This document shows positions 11,714-21,231 of a DNA stretch of 64,000 bases, piece after piece. The position numbers and the translations under genes are program-made. Numbering within the stretch: position 1 is the stretch's first letter; each line of letters opens with the position of its first letter. The stretch is from Ectobius pallidus (lineage: Eukaryota; Arthropoda; Insecta; Blattodea; Ectobiidae). The stretch lies in contig CAXKWD010000011.1 in the NCBI GenBank assembly GCA_964059195.1, positions 16,975,478 to 17,039,477 on the forward strand. Direction: 5' to 3'. A model generated the notes under the pieces. The model worked only from the letters and a program-made list of their open reading frames with translations, searched no databases and had not been told where the DNA came from.

Positions 11714-14700
11714 GTTAAACCCTAGAAGGCAAAAGGGGAAAAATAAACGTGCGTGTGCATATAATGCAAAATGTATATGTTACTAAGTTTCAGTAAGAGC
11801 ACTCTTGGGGGGGGGGGAAGAGTAGCTGTCCCCCAAAATTGTAGAATGCCCCCCTTTTTTTACTTTCTTGTCCTTCCTTCAACAGTTGGTCACCCTAGTT
11901 GGAGAGTTAATAGATCCTGAAGATAAATTTTTGAATGTGATACTTTTTTTTTTACTATGTAAATTAAGTTGGTGATTTTCACCATTATAATAAAAGTATG
12001 ATTTTAAATTTCCTAAGCAGTCATCACAATTAAGCATTGTGAATATGCTGGTATTACCTAGAGGCTTTATTTTTTTTATTTTTTACATCCGACCAAGGTT
12101 TCCACAACACACTGTTGCCATACTCAGGCAAAGTTTTCTCAAAGTGACAGATTTGTGTGTAGCTAACAGCTTGGACATTTGAGTGTAACCAAAGTGATAC
12201 CTTGATATCTCTGCAGTATTTTGTAGCATCTATCAAAAGGGGAGGCATAATTCTCTCATTATATGGAACTGGAGATGTACCAAAAACTTTGATGGCTATT
12301 TCTCGCATGTTTTTATTTTCTGTTTGAAATATATAGTACTTTTCCTCTTCTGATAGTCAGAATTACTTTAGACTTTTAGAAATATTGAGTACTGCCACAT
12401 TTGAATGTGAATGCATGATAAGTTATACTGATATAATTTAACTGTTTTATGAAATGAGAATACTTTTGGAAATTAACCCTTAAAAATGTGGCGCATTAAG
12501 ATAGTCATTTCCTCATTTTAAATCATTACTTTCAGATTAATTAGTACTTTACAAAACCACCATGTTAAATTAATTTCAAAAGTTCCAAGAATAAGCATGT
12601 TAAGATTTCATTTCTCTGCCACCATAGCTTCTGAGAAGAGGTACATTGATAACCATTAATTTATCATAGGTTAAGATAGGAATCTCTGGGTCCTCTTAAA
12701 AACCCTAGAGACTGTTATATTTAAACCAAATAATTACAATACGAAAACAATTGTAAAGTGTAAAAAGCAAAGAAACATAACTCGCAGAACAAAAAGAAAG
12801 CAGTAAAACTCTGTTCTGTAGCAACCTGGAAGGTTAGCCAGATATCAGAAGGATCATATTGTGTAAAACAATTCCACCTGTTCCCTTGAATTTTGGTTTT
12901 ATAAAATTACAACTGGATTGACAAGTGAAATAAGATCACCTGAAAAAAGAAAAATGACCTGAAGATGGTGGAATAAAAGCCAGAATATATCATCCATTCC
13001 ACAGAATATTGAATCTACAATATTTTAATGTTTTATAATATTGACGACTATAGATTTTAGAGATGACATGGCTATTAAGCTGACAGTATAACAAGCAAAT
13101 TTTATAAAACCAAAATTCAAGGGAATGGGTGGAATTGTTTTACATACTAGACAACACAATTGTATCCCTCATAGGAAAAAATATGAAATTTATCAACACA
13201 AAGGGAACCTATATTAGATGATTGTGAGGTTGTACTATATTATTAAATATTTTCTAATGTTGGATACCAGTATTTCTCCAAAAGAATTTAATGGGAAATA
13301 TTTTTAGCTGATTTTTATGTGCACCAACTAGTCATGTTGTTAGATGTGTGGAATCATAAAAAATAACAAAGTAATAAATTCTGATTTTTATTTTGTGTGT
13401 GTATATATACAGTAGAGGGCAAATTAAATATTGATTGATTATTATGGATTATCCAAAACAATCGGGGACTGGGGAGATGTTCGGGTAACTGATGTTTCAG
13501 GTGACCGATATGAAGCAAAATGAAACAAAGAAACACTGATATTATACACAAAACTGTAGATATTTTGTATCAAACGTCTTACAAATAACACAGAGAACTG
13601 ACTAGTCTAGTATGACAAATTCGAAATGGCCTACAGTTTAGGAAAAGTAGTCCAAAATTTGAATTTTCGAACTGGAACACTTCGGGTTAACCGTTGTTTT
13701 GAGTGCTCGAAATTTCGATAATCAATGTTCTACAGTATAGATGTATGTATGTGTGTGTGTGTGTATATATATATTCTTTTTAAGTTTTAAAAGTAAAATA
13801 ATATTAACTTCCTTGATTAAGACCTCGGTATGCACTAAACATTCTAGTAAAATAATCTAACTGTTGGTTTTTGCAGATGGCATTCTATAAACAAGTTGGG
13901 AAATTTGTGGCAACATATGAATCCAGTAGTACAGCAGCTTTCAAACATGGGAGAACAGAAACAATTAGACCATGCACTCTGGCCACTAAGGTAAGCACCA
14001 TTTGGTTTTTCTGTATCTTATCAAGGGTACCATCCTCACTGACATTTATACAGAGGTTTGTAGAGACACGATTCCCATCAATGTTAATCCTATTTAATTT
14101 TATGTGTTCTTTGTAAACTCTGATTACTGTACTAACAACACCTGTAGTTAAAGGGTAGATTTTTCTATCTCAAGAGGATGGGACACATTGCATGGTATGC
14201 AGAAAGCCTGAGGCGTAATGAGGAGAGGAATAAGAACAAAAAATTAAATCATCAGCCACTGCAACCAAATAAGAATGATTTTCTATTCATGTTTTTCATT
14301 ATATTGTATACTGAAGTCGATGGCAGATTGTTTAGTATTGAAGTGAATGAAGTCTTCGTTCTCCAAAATTGCATTTTCGTATTTCTAGTTCAAACTAAAT
14401 TTCACCCAAGCTTTCAGCTACACAGTCTGTTGCCATTATTACAGGACTTCCTGATGAAATTTGTCGGAAAATCTCCTGATGATGGCAATGGTCGTCATGA
14501 AGTCCCCTGGTGATGGCAACAGATTGTGTGGTCGCAAACTTTGGTCAAATACCTCTGACCTGTGAGCAAGCCCAAGAAGCTATTTAAAAGGAATGGAGTC
14601 ATAACACGAGGACAGTATTCAGTTTTCTATTATTGAATATATTAGTAAAACGATAACGCTTATTTAGGAAAGAAATGATTGACTTCTTAATTCAGTCCTT

Positions 14701-17700
14701 GATAGATTTGATTAGGGTAGGAACAGTGATATACCTACTAAAATATCTAAGTTGCCAATATGAGCCACTGCACATGCGTAGAACCCACTAGGCAAGCGCA
14801 GTGGCTCATATCGGCAACTTACATATTTTAGTAGATCCGCTTTTTATCCCCCCTACCTGTACCATGTTTAATATCCCACTTGTTGTGTTGTGTTGTGTTG
14901 GTCGCAGCATGTTTAGCATTCCCCTGTTATGTGATGCCACACAGCCACCGTCCAATCGGTTCTACATAGTAAATACGGTGGAAATTTTGCCACTTTCTGC
15001 CAGATCGTGGTATAAAATTAAGTGTACCATTTAGGGTGAGCAGGTTGGACTCAATAATTCGTCAAGACAACATCTCCTTTCCAGAGAACAAGTCATAATG
15101 AAATTTGTGTCATTTTAGGTGTTTTATGAAGAGAATTTAGTTTTAAAAGTATGGGGCTCCCTACATTTGGATTTAACATATAGTTTTTTTGTTTCCAGGC
15201 TTTCTGTGAAGCTGCATGTAGCTCTAAGAGGCCGAGTGACCCCGAGTTAGCTGCTATGATACGGAAGTGCTCAGAAGTACATGCTGTCCTTACAAGAGAA
15301 GCAGCCCTTGGTAATTTCTATCATCTCATTTTAGTTAGTTTGTGTAAATGGTGCTAAAATATTTTGAAATTAATTCATGGTATGGTTCTTCTAATTTTTA
15401 AATATGTAATATGCTCATCTGTAAACAATCTGAGATGCTGCAATCAGAATTTTACCAGTTACTTTCACACATCTATCTTCGCATATCTTAGAGATTTCTG
15501 TATTGTATTACTCTTAATGTTCCAACTTAAGACAACTTAATATTATTTAATGCAATTCTTACAAGGTAGTATAAACTTCTTCTGAGGTTACATCATACTA
15601 TTAACAAGAATGTGTAACATGGTTAGTAATTTATATGCAATAATTAGTATAGAATGTTTCTATGAGGGTCATGTCAGAAGTCTTGGCAACTATTATTTAT
15701 CAGTCAATAAAGCTGCGGGAAACAAAAATCAGGATATACGATTGAAAGTCGTTGGAATGTTCTTTGCAATGCTGGTACTAAATTGGGATCCGGATACAAG
15801 GCGCTATGGGTAGGGGATATTGAAAGATGCGTAAATAGAGATCATTGTTTTATTCGTATTACATATGCATAAAACAGTACGCGTAATACTCGTGCTCTTA
15901 CGAGCTAACAACCTTCAAAATAATCCCCCAAGGTGTCCACCATCTTTGCCTATGATGAGGAAGGCCCTGAATACCATCAGCTGTTTGTGATGCGTGTCGT
16001 ATAAGTGTGTCAAAAATTACAGAATGTGAGGAAAGTATAAAAAATTACTTAGAATAAAAAAATCTTGGGGGATTATTTTGAAGGTTGTTAGCTTGTAAGA
16101 GTATGAGTATTAAGCGTACTGTTCTGTGCATATGTAATGCGAATAAAACAATGATCTCTATTTATGCATCTTTCAGTTTCCCTTACCCATAGCGCCTTGT
16201 ATCCGGATCCAAATTTAGTACCAGCATTGCGAAGAACATTCCAACGACTTTCAATCGTATATCCTGATTTTTGTTTCCTGCAGCTTTATTGACTGATAAA
16301 TAGACTTCGGACTTTTAGGTCGCTAAAAATGCTGTTTTAGGTACCTAAAATAGGCTCTAAAAATTGGAAAATAGGTTCTAAAAATCGTAAAATAGTCTCG
16401 TATAAAATTGTTAAGTTGCCAATTTTCTGAAATATCTCAATTGCAATGCAGAATATTATATTTATTGAAGTCACCATTAATCAGCAATAATGATAAAACA
16501 CAAATATAGGCATATGGTACACATAATTATTTAAACCTATTACTAGGGCCTGTATTACTACCATAACAGTGAAAACCTAATCCCTGCGCCCAGAAGCTAC
16601 GCACGCTAGCATATTCAACCCCTTGAATCCCTCGGTGATTCAGAGGTTTTTTTTTCTGGATGTGGGTTTTTTTTTTTTTTGTACTGGATGTGGGAATCGG
16701 GAGAAAAACACTACATTTTCTTGGGAATTCCAAGGAATTTTTCTACTGAAGACTAAATGTTTCTTACTATTTTACCACGTCACAAATGTGTCATGTAGCA
16801 CATTCCGAGTTAAAAATTTAGTACGAACTGAAAATAAATGCTAGAATTTGTAACAAAAAGGAACTTATTTTGAACGTTAGAGGAAAAACAAGAAAAAAGG
16901 CAATATTATGCTCTAACGTAAAAATAGGCTGTTTTAGGTACCGGTACTATAAAAGTATCAGTTTTAGGCATAGTCACTTATGAAACATGCATATACAAGT
17001 TTTCGTCCATGTATCACTTAAGGATTAAAATAGGTTTTTACCTAAAATCCGTAGTCTACTGATAAATAATAGTTGCCATGACTTCTGAAATGACCTCGTA
17101 CTACTCTTTATAATTATTCAGTGCATTTAAGAGCACTAATAGCCTGTCTTCAGCACTTCAGGTAAAATGCTAACTTGAAAACATAAACTAATACACTTCT
17201 GGTAATGCAAGTCCATGAACTAAACAGTTCTGAGGATGGTCTATTAAGCCTGCAATGCATCATGAGGTTCTATGATCAAACAGAAACTCTGTTTGATTAA
17301 ATTAATCGGGAAAACATTTTGAAGTGTCATATTATACCTAGGTATATTAAAAATCAAAATATTCATCTTCACACATTTCTTGTAAGTAAAATCTTACCAA
17401 ATTAGGACTGTTTCAAGAAACAATAAAACATTCAAATTGCTAGGAACTGTTAATTAGATTTTACTGCAAAAAAGCAGGAATCAAGCCCATTTCTGTAAAT
17501 GTACAGTGCCCTGTTTGATTGCTGAGACTTCAGAGTAAGTTGGAATGATAATATTCAGCTTAGATATTTTCTTAAAAAAGCTTAATATCCGACATTACAG
17601 TAAGCATATTTGTGTCGTGTCATAATGAGCCGAACATTACGTATGTAACTATTACAGTTTATGACCAAACTACTTAAACTATTTAAAAACTTTTGTAAAC

Positions 17701-19647
17701 ACATGCTACTTTTGCGTAATTGGTAATACAAGACATTTGTAGTCGTGTGAGCAACATTCCATCACAATTTTAAAATCTTTCACCATCTCTACCTGTTGTG
17801 CATTCTCACGTTTTTCTAACACTGTAAACATCTTCTGTGAAAGCTTTTAACCATTCTGTAGAATTGTTTTACTTTCAAAAAGGAGAGACCAGTAAGCTTT
17901 CATGGTTTCTACAGTACTTTTCAAATGAGAAGCCTTTTCCTTCACCGCCAATCACGTGTACGGGCTAAAAGACTGCCGCTAGCAGTGAGAGTCTTCCCTC
18001 CGTCTCGCCGTCTCTGATTGGACCGCGTATCTATGCAGTTGAAGGACATAGGACTTGTCATCTGCAAAGCACCTTAGTGCTAAAAATTGTGAGAGTGCAT
18101 AGCAGACCATGGGCAACTTCCCAGAAGTACAGGTAAAACTATACCAGAAGTGAAGTCTAGTGTAAAAGTTTCAACTCATATATAATTATTATGTTATATA
18201 ACTTCACTGTGTTACTTCCAATACAATTTAATTATTCCCAGAAGAAGTCTAACTGTGAAATATATTCTTGTTACATCTGGCATGTTTATTAGTGCTGTTG
18301 AGGATATAAAGTGTCTTCTTTACTGTAGGTCAAGGATTTGATCGCCATCTCTTTGGACTGAAGCTTTTTGCAGAAAAGAATGGAGGGAAAATTCCTGCAA
18401 TTTTTGCAGACCCATCATACGCTAAAATCAATCACAACATCTTATCAACTTCTACATTATCTTCACCATCTGTGAGAGCAGGAGGATTTGGACCTGTTGA
18501 AAAAGACGGATTTGGTTTAGCGTAAGTTTGAATCTCTCCTTTCTAAGTATGTTAAAATTTTGAATCACACCTTCCCAAAAGAAGAAATGATTGTGTTCTG
18601 AATGAACTGGAATCTTTTATCTATATAAAGTTCTTCCTAAAGACATACGCTGAAGATTTCTAACATTCTGAAAAGTCATTTATGCTCAGCCAGGTGGTCC
18701 CATGAGCATTTTGGAGAGTGAGTACTAAAATAAATATGGAAAATGTCATTCGTATCTAAAAATTAGTTTAATTAAATTTATTTACAATAGGAAAGGACAA
18801 TCTTGGTTAATAAGCGTTCTACCTAATGAGCCCTTTTTCTCCAATCTCTTAAATTTTCCCATGTAAGACTAAAATTTCCTGGCTAAAAAGCTTTCTTCTT
18901 TCAAACAATTTCCAGCTTAAACTGTGTGTACTGCAGTATAGCTTATTTTAAAAAACACACTGATTAAGACGTCCATTTGTCCAAGACATGCCATGTTATG
19001 TGATAACTAGAGATCAGTGAAATTCACGATATGCGATAACACAAATTGTTCTCATTTCAACAAATATTTGTAAAACGTTTCTTTTATAACCTCAAATGTT
19101 GCAAAATATGGCAAATTCCTAAAATAATGTGAAATATGAACATAATCACAGTTTTTTAAATTAATTCCAGCAAAATATTTGTTATTTGGACAAAATCTAA
19201 CAATTCATTTTCATGGATTATTTCCAGTATTCCCTCGTTAATTTATCATAATCCCACGAGATATGAGTTTATCAACATATTTTTTTTATTTATTTATCCT
19301 TGGATCATATACATGATATCAGATAAGTAATACAATTCAATACAAATAAGCAAATCAACACACAAGTAAATGTAGACACATTCATTTGCAAGAATGAAGT
19401 TTGAGCAAATTTACCTGATTAAACTCATAATCTCGAGTGCACTCACTATGTTTCTATTTCTTGATTTATGAGATTTTGATTACTTTTAAGCCATTTTCTG
19501 TTGCTTTTCAGGTACACTATATGGGACCACAAGTTAGGTGCAGTTGCTGCATGTTTTCCACCTGATCGTGATGCAGCAGGATTTATAGAATGCTTGAAAT
19601 CAGCCTTCGAAGAGCTTTTTTCAATTCTACAGAAATCAAAGCAATGA
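3821..19647 (+). CDS. CPT2: Carnitine O-palmitoyltransferase 2, mitochondrial (C-terminal nine exons, 5' incomplete)
   Basis: Mitochondrial inner-membrane enzyme that converts long-chain acylcarnitine plus CoA to acyl-CoA and carnitine, the last step of the carnitine shuttle before beta-oxidation. Nine exons join in one frame: 3821-3962, 6347-6503, 8507-8777, 9087-9283, 10521-10690, 13877-13990, 15199-15310, 18329-18521 and 19512-19647. All introns are GT-AG and all phases match. Family landmarks appear in order: [28 protein letters not shown], the catalytic [27 protein letters not shown], and [14 protein letters not shown] near the C-terminus. The visible part is about 496 residues; animal CPT2 is about 650, so roughly 160 N-terminal residues, including the mitochondrial targeting peptide, must come from exons further left. 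No frameshift or internal stop was seen, so the gene looks functional. CPT1 and other carnitine/choline acyltransferases share the catalytic core, but the exon sequences fit CPT2 best. Confidence 0.95.
5000..6126. mobile_element. 1.13-kb TIR element in a CPT2 intron, superfamily unknown
   Basis: The ends CACAGTATAAGTATTAATAC and its mirror near 6126 are inverted repeats; similarity continues through 'cagtaaagaaactg'. The direct repeat gtatagg flanks it exactly (4993-4999 and 6127-6133), a 7-bp target duplication. A GC-rich block with 'gcgcgcgcatgctcgg' lies just inside the right end. No transposase frame is seen. Confidence 0.65.
6347..6503 (+). CDS. CPT2: CPT2 exon b
   Basis: The acceptor ttgcag is followed by GCG TAT CCA, and the donor is G/gtaagtg. 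It encodes 52 residues beginning [20 protein letters not shown] and ending in [11 protein letters not shown], a strongly conserved CPT2 block. It leaves one base for the next codon (phase 1). The preceding intron carries a 1.1 kb TIR element that ends about 220 bp upstream. Confidence 0.94.
6630..7489 (+). mobile_element. Non-LTR retrotransposon (LINE) 3' fragment
   Basis: Two open stretches resemble the C-terminal part of LINE reverse transcriptases. At 6640-6905 there is [12 protein letters not shown] and [14 protein letters not shown], with the typical spacing to a cysteine-poor helical region. At 7075-7364 there is [20 protein letters not shown] followed by NKLPPNIRN and [11 protein letters not shown] 3' tail ends in a short TTGAC tandem repeat near 7470-7485, as seen in LINEs that end in simple repeats. 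The 5' part is missing and the coding region is split by a fold-back at 6905-7074. Located in the CPT2 intron between exons b and c, in the sense direction. Confidence 0.72.
6905..7074. repeat. Fold-back inside the LINE fragment (57-bp arms)
   Basis: Arms at 6905-6961 and 7018-7074 are reverse complements with one mismatch in 57 bases, separated by a 56-base loop. The structure interrupts the LINE reading frame. The near identity of the arms indicates a young structure, either a small MITE or an inverted duplication made during retrotransposition. Confidence 0.85.
8507..8777 (+). CDS. CPT2: CPT2 exon c
   Basis: The acceptor gtacag lies behind a T-rich tract, and the donor is AACAG/gtgaat. 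It encodes about 90 residues including [29 protein letters not shown] and [10 protein letters not shown]. The ENRDxWA segment and the LCLDD motif are typical of CPT2. It ends with two bases of a split arginine codon, completed by the next exon. Confidence 0.94.
9087..9283 (+). CDS. CPT2: CPT2 exon d, carries the catalytic histidine
   Basis: The acceptor is ttccag and the donor TTAG/gtgagtg. It completes the split arginine, then reads [20 protein letters not shown] followed by [14 protein letters not shown]. The His of EHSWGDG is the general-base histidine of carnitine acyltransferases. The end of the exon ([15 protein letters not shown]) is the variable, hydrophilic loop expected in this place. 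Confidence 0.95.
10521..10690 (+). CDS. CPT2: CPT2 exon e
   Basis: The acceptor is ttggcag and the donor TTCCAG/gtaatt. It encodes a lysine-rich stretch and then [14 protein letters not shown], which joins directly to [16 protein letters not shown] of the next exon; the family reads SPDxVxQLAFQMAF across this junction. A hAT-like transposon begins only about 47 bp after the donor. Confidence 0.94.
10738..11896. mobile_element. hAT-like non-autonomous transposon, host of a second MITE
   Basis: The ends are AGGGTGACCAAC at the left and GTTGGTCACCCT at the right. The flanks agttgaag (10730-10737) and agttggag (11897-11904) look like an 8-bp target duplication with one change. A G-rich motif 'ttgcgggacgtcccc' near the left end is common in hAT elements with these termini. 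It lies in the CPT2 intron, 47 bp after exon e. Internal homopolymers include a run of about 28 A at 11682-11709. Confidence 0.6.
10960..11361. mobile_element. MITE copy 1, TIR TACAGGTAGGG
   Basis: Left end 'tacaggtagggggaaaaaag' and right end 'tttttccctacctgta' are inverted and are followed inward by 'gcggactgactaaaat' and 'agtcagtccgc'. A sub-terminal block 'aagttgccgatatgagccac' also occurs in copy 2 at 14738-14861. It sits inside the hAT-like element at 10738-11896, so it inserted later. Confidence 0.65.
12054..12347 (-). pseudogene. Unidentified intronless protein fragment in a CPT2 intron, antisense
   Basis: An open minus-strand frame of about 97 codons looks protein-like in composition (rich in Trp, Pro, His, Cys). 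It contains [38 protein letters not shown] and [20 protein letters not shown]. Immediately after WSDV the minus strand becomes A-rich (12067-12090 region), as at the 3' end of a retrotransposed copy. The frame opens after a stop with no good start. Most likely it is a relic of a mobile-element ORF or of a processed transcript; I do not recognise the family. Confidence 0.4.
12862..13144. mobile_element. MITE with about 47-bp terminal inverted repeats
   Basis: 'tgtaaaacaattccacctg' at the left mirrors 'gggtggaattgttttaca' at the right, and the match continues through 'cccttgaattttggttttat' with few differences. No clear target duplication. Non-coding; in the CPT2 intron between exons e and f. 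Confidence 0.6.
13408..13738. mobile_element. pogo/Tigger-like MITE
   Basis: The left end is TACAGTAGAGG with 'ggattatccaaaacaatcgg' inside. The right end, read on the minus strand, is CTGTAGAACATTGATTATCG. Termini of the form CAGTAGAACxTxGATTATC are typical of pogo-type elements with TA targets. The two ends have diverged, so it is old. Confidence 0.5.
13877..13990 (+). CDS. CPT2: CPT2 exon f
   Basis: The acceptor is ttgcag and the donor ACTAAG/gtaagc. It encodes 38 residues from [20 protein letters not shown] to [17 protein letters not shown]. The [13 protein letters not shown] segment, which contributes to carnitine/CoA binding in this family, is intact. Both exon borders are phase 0. The intron before it is about 3.2 kb and holds five recognisable repeat insertions. 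Confidence 0.95.
14738..14861. mobile_element. MITE copy 2 (palindromic, left tip lost)
   Basis: Nearly palindromic: 'aagttgccaatatgagccac' at the left mirrors 'gtggctcatatcggcaactt' at the right, with 'actaaaatat' outside. The right tip 'ccctacctgta' equals that of copy 1 at 10960-11361; the left tip is missing. The ORF starting at 14801 is a by-product. Located in the CPT2 intron between exons f and g. Confidence 0.6.
15199..15310 (+). CDS. CPT2: CPT2 exon g
   Basis: The acceptor is gtttccag and the donor CTTG/gtaatt. It encodes [20 protein letters not shown] and then [15 protein letters not shown], the moderately variable helix pair before the conserved [11 protein letters not shown] block. 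It leaves one base of a glycine codon. Confidence 0.92.
15660..17100. mobile_element. Long fold-back element, right arm split by a later insertion
   Basis: The left arm, about 15660-15934, mirrors 16064-16301 plus 17058-17100. Shared blocks include 'gtcgttggaatgttcttt', 'ggatccggatacaaggcgct', 'gatcattgttttattcg' and 'ccttcaaaataatccccc'. The loop of about 130 bases has no clear coding sense. Without the insertion it would be about 685 bp. Located between CPT2 exons g and h. Confidence 0.75.
16302..17057. mobile_element. 756-bp TIR insertion with 10-bp target duplication (Mutator-like?)
   Basis: It begins AGACTTCGGACTTTTAGGT and ends with the imperfect mirror ACCTAAAATCCGTAGTCT. The direct repeat actgataaat flanks it (16292-16301 and 17058-17067), and the other arm of the host fold-back shows the empty site with only one copy. 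A 9-11 bp duplication points to the Mutator (MULE) superfamily. The interior repeats 'gttttaggtacc' and 'aaaataggct'. No transposase frame. Confidence 0.75.
17940..18135 (+). promoter_or_regulatory. GC-rich patch with inverted CCAAT pair (possible internal promoter)
   Basis: Within the AT-rich CPT2 intron, 17945-18040 is clearly GC-richer and has ccaatcacgtg (CCAAT next to a CACGTG E-box) and gattggacc (CCAAT reversed). It is followed at 18111 by ATGGGCAACTTCCCAGAAGT and a donor-like CAG/gtaaaa at 18134. It resembles a promoter plus first exon, but the frame does not join CPT2 exon h. It could equally be an unrecognised repeat. Confidence 0.2.
18329..18521 (+). CDS. CPT2: CPT2 exon h
   Basis: The acceptor is tactgtag and the donor TTTAGC/gtaagt. 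It completes Gly and reads [20 protein letters not shown], then [16 protein letters not shown] and [14 protein letters not shown]. The STSTLSSP signature binds the carnitine carboxylate in the acyltransferase family and is unbroken here. The preceding intron is 3.0 kb and contains a fold-back element interrupted by a second insertion. Confidence 0.95.
19512..19647 (+). CDS. CPT2: CPT2 terminal coding exon
   Basis: The acceptor is gcttttcag. It reads [20 protein letters not shown] and then [20 protein letters not shown], closing with KSKQ and the stop TGA at 19645-19647. The length and the final amphipathic helix agree with the C-terminus of animal CPT2. Confidence 0.94.
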
Positions 19648-20117
19648 TACCATGAGAATTTGTGAATTCTAGGTTTGTATTTTTAACTAAATGACAGAAG
19701 ATGTTGACATCTCTGTTATTAACCATGAATGACTCCAGCACAAGTAAAGGACTGTGCCAGTGTATGGTTCACAGCTAAGTAGAACTCTCTTTCAGGTAGG
19801 GAGTCCATAGGACACTTTTACCACTTGGAGTTAAGTGAATGTATTAGGAAGGGTTATTAACAAATCTACAACCCCTCTTCACTCCTCTCACACCTTTACC
19901 CCCTCTTCAGAGCCTTTGGGGTGGCTTATGGGGGATTTGCTTGGCAGCAGGAAGCATGCTGTTCGCCGGCATATTCAGATATTCATAAGCCCCTTAAATT
20001 CAGGCGTATAGATTTCTCATGCAAATTATACCTATGCAGTAACCACATACCACAAATGAAGAGTGTTTTGTATCGCTGCATGGCCATGTAAATAAAACGA
20101 TGCTTTGTACATAAAAA
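19648..20117 (+). other. CPT2 3' untranslated region with AATAAA signal
   Basis: An AATAAA hexamer at 20091-20096 is followed about 15 bases later by an A-rich site. It is the first good polyadenylation signal after the CPT2 stop and would give a 3' UTR of about 470 bases. Alternative use of later AATAAA motifs cannot be excluded without transcript data. Confidence 0.5.
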
Positions 20118-20278
20118 AAAAATTATAATATCACACTATCCAATTGCAGAAATTAACTCTATTCACATAATCGTGTGGTTGCAATTCCTGAATTACGGAA
20201 GTAGTGAGGGATGCTATGTAAGTAGATTTTTTAAAAGTGCATCTTAACCATTGCTGCACGTTTACGTAAAGACAAATG

Positions 20279-20522
20279 AAGGGTACAGGGGAAAAATCCC
20301 CTCAGTCAGTTTTTCAAGGAAACTGAATAATGATGCCATCTGGTGGTTACTGAAGTATACTTTCCGAATAGTCAATTATCTTTTGTACAAACGAAAGTCT
20401 GACTTTGTACAAAAGATGATAGACTATTCGAAAAGTATACCAGTACTTCAGCAACCATTAGATAGCATCATTATTCTGTTTCCTTGAAAAACTGACTGAC
20501 GGGGTTTTTCCCCTGTACCCTT
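20279..20522. mobile_element. 244-bp near-perfect palindrome with 6-bp target duplication
   Basis: The ends AAGGGTACAGGGG and CCCCTGTACCCTT continue as a mirror almost to the centre near 20400. The direct repeat caaatg flanks it (20273-20278 and 20523-20528). It begins about 180 bases past the predicted CPT2 poly(A) signal. The 78-residue plus frame through it is a by-product of the palindrome. Confidence 0.8.
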
Positions 20523-21231
20523 CAAATGTTTAAGTCATTCTTTGATCCTTGATGCTTGGAAGAAAGTTCTACTGAGCCATGAACCATCGGTTGGCACTCC
20601 TTTGTCTGTGCTGGAGTTATTCGTGTTCCAGTTTGACCATAAAAGTGTTAAAACTACAGCTTTGCTATTATAATGTTCACCTATGAATATTCTGAGTAAA
20701 TTGTTGATACTTTATTTTTTATGGAGGTTTGTTAAAGTTGCGATGTTGTACAGGATTGTGTAAATTTTCTTGTAGCTATTAGTTTGGTCTTCTTCAAGGG
20801 CATTTACCTGGAAATATTAATGTGATTTGTGGAGTCTCATTGACATTGGTCAGCATTATGACTGCAAAATTTTAATTATCATCCTCAATATTTTTAAAAA
20901 TTATTGTGGCATTCAACTATTCTGAGTTTTTGTCAGTGCATAGTTTTATTCATTACAAACTGTTCATACATGCCAAGCATTTGATGTTTATTTGATTACA
21001 AGTTGTTCACTATTATAGTTTATTACGTGGGTACGCAAGCACCCACGCTAACATCAGAAATAACTAATGGCTACAAGATATTTGAAAAGATATGATTTAT
21101 AGATATCTTGGGTGATGGGGTGATGTTTGTGGTGTGTTGTGTTGATTTCAGTAATTTTATATTTTAAATTGGTCACTTCTACTAGAATGTAAGCATTAGA
21201 GATGGGATTTGGATACTTCTACTTATACGTA

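Noticed and set aside
20251..20487. 78-codon frame
   Set aside because: Lies within the palindromic element, so open frames arise on both strands by symmetry.
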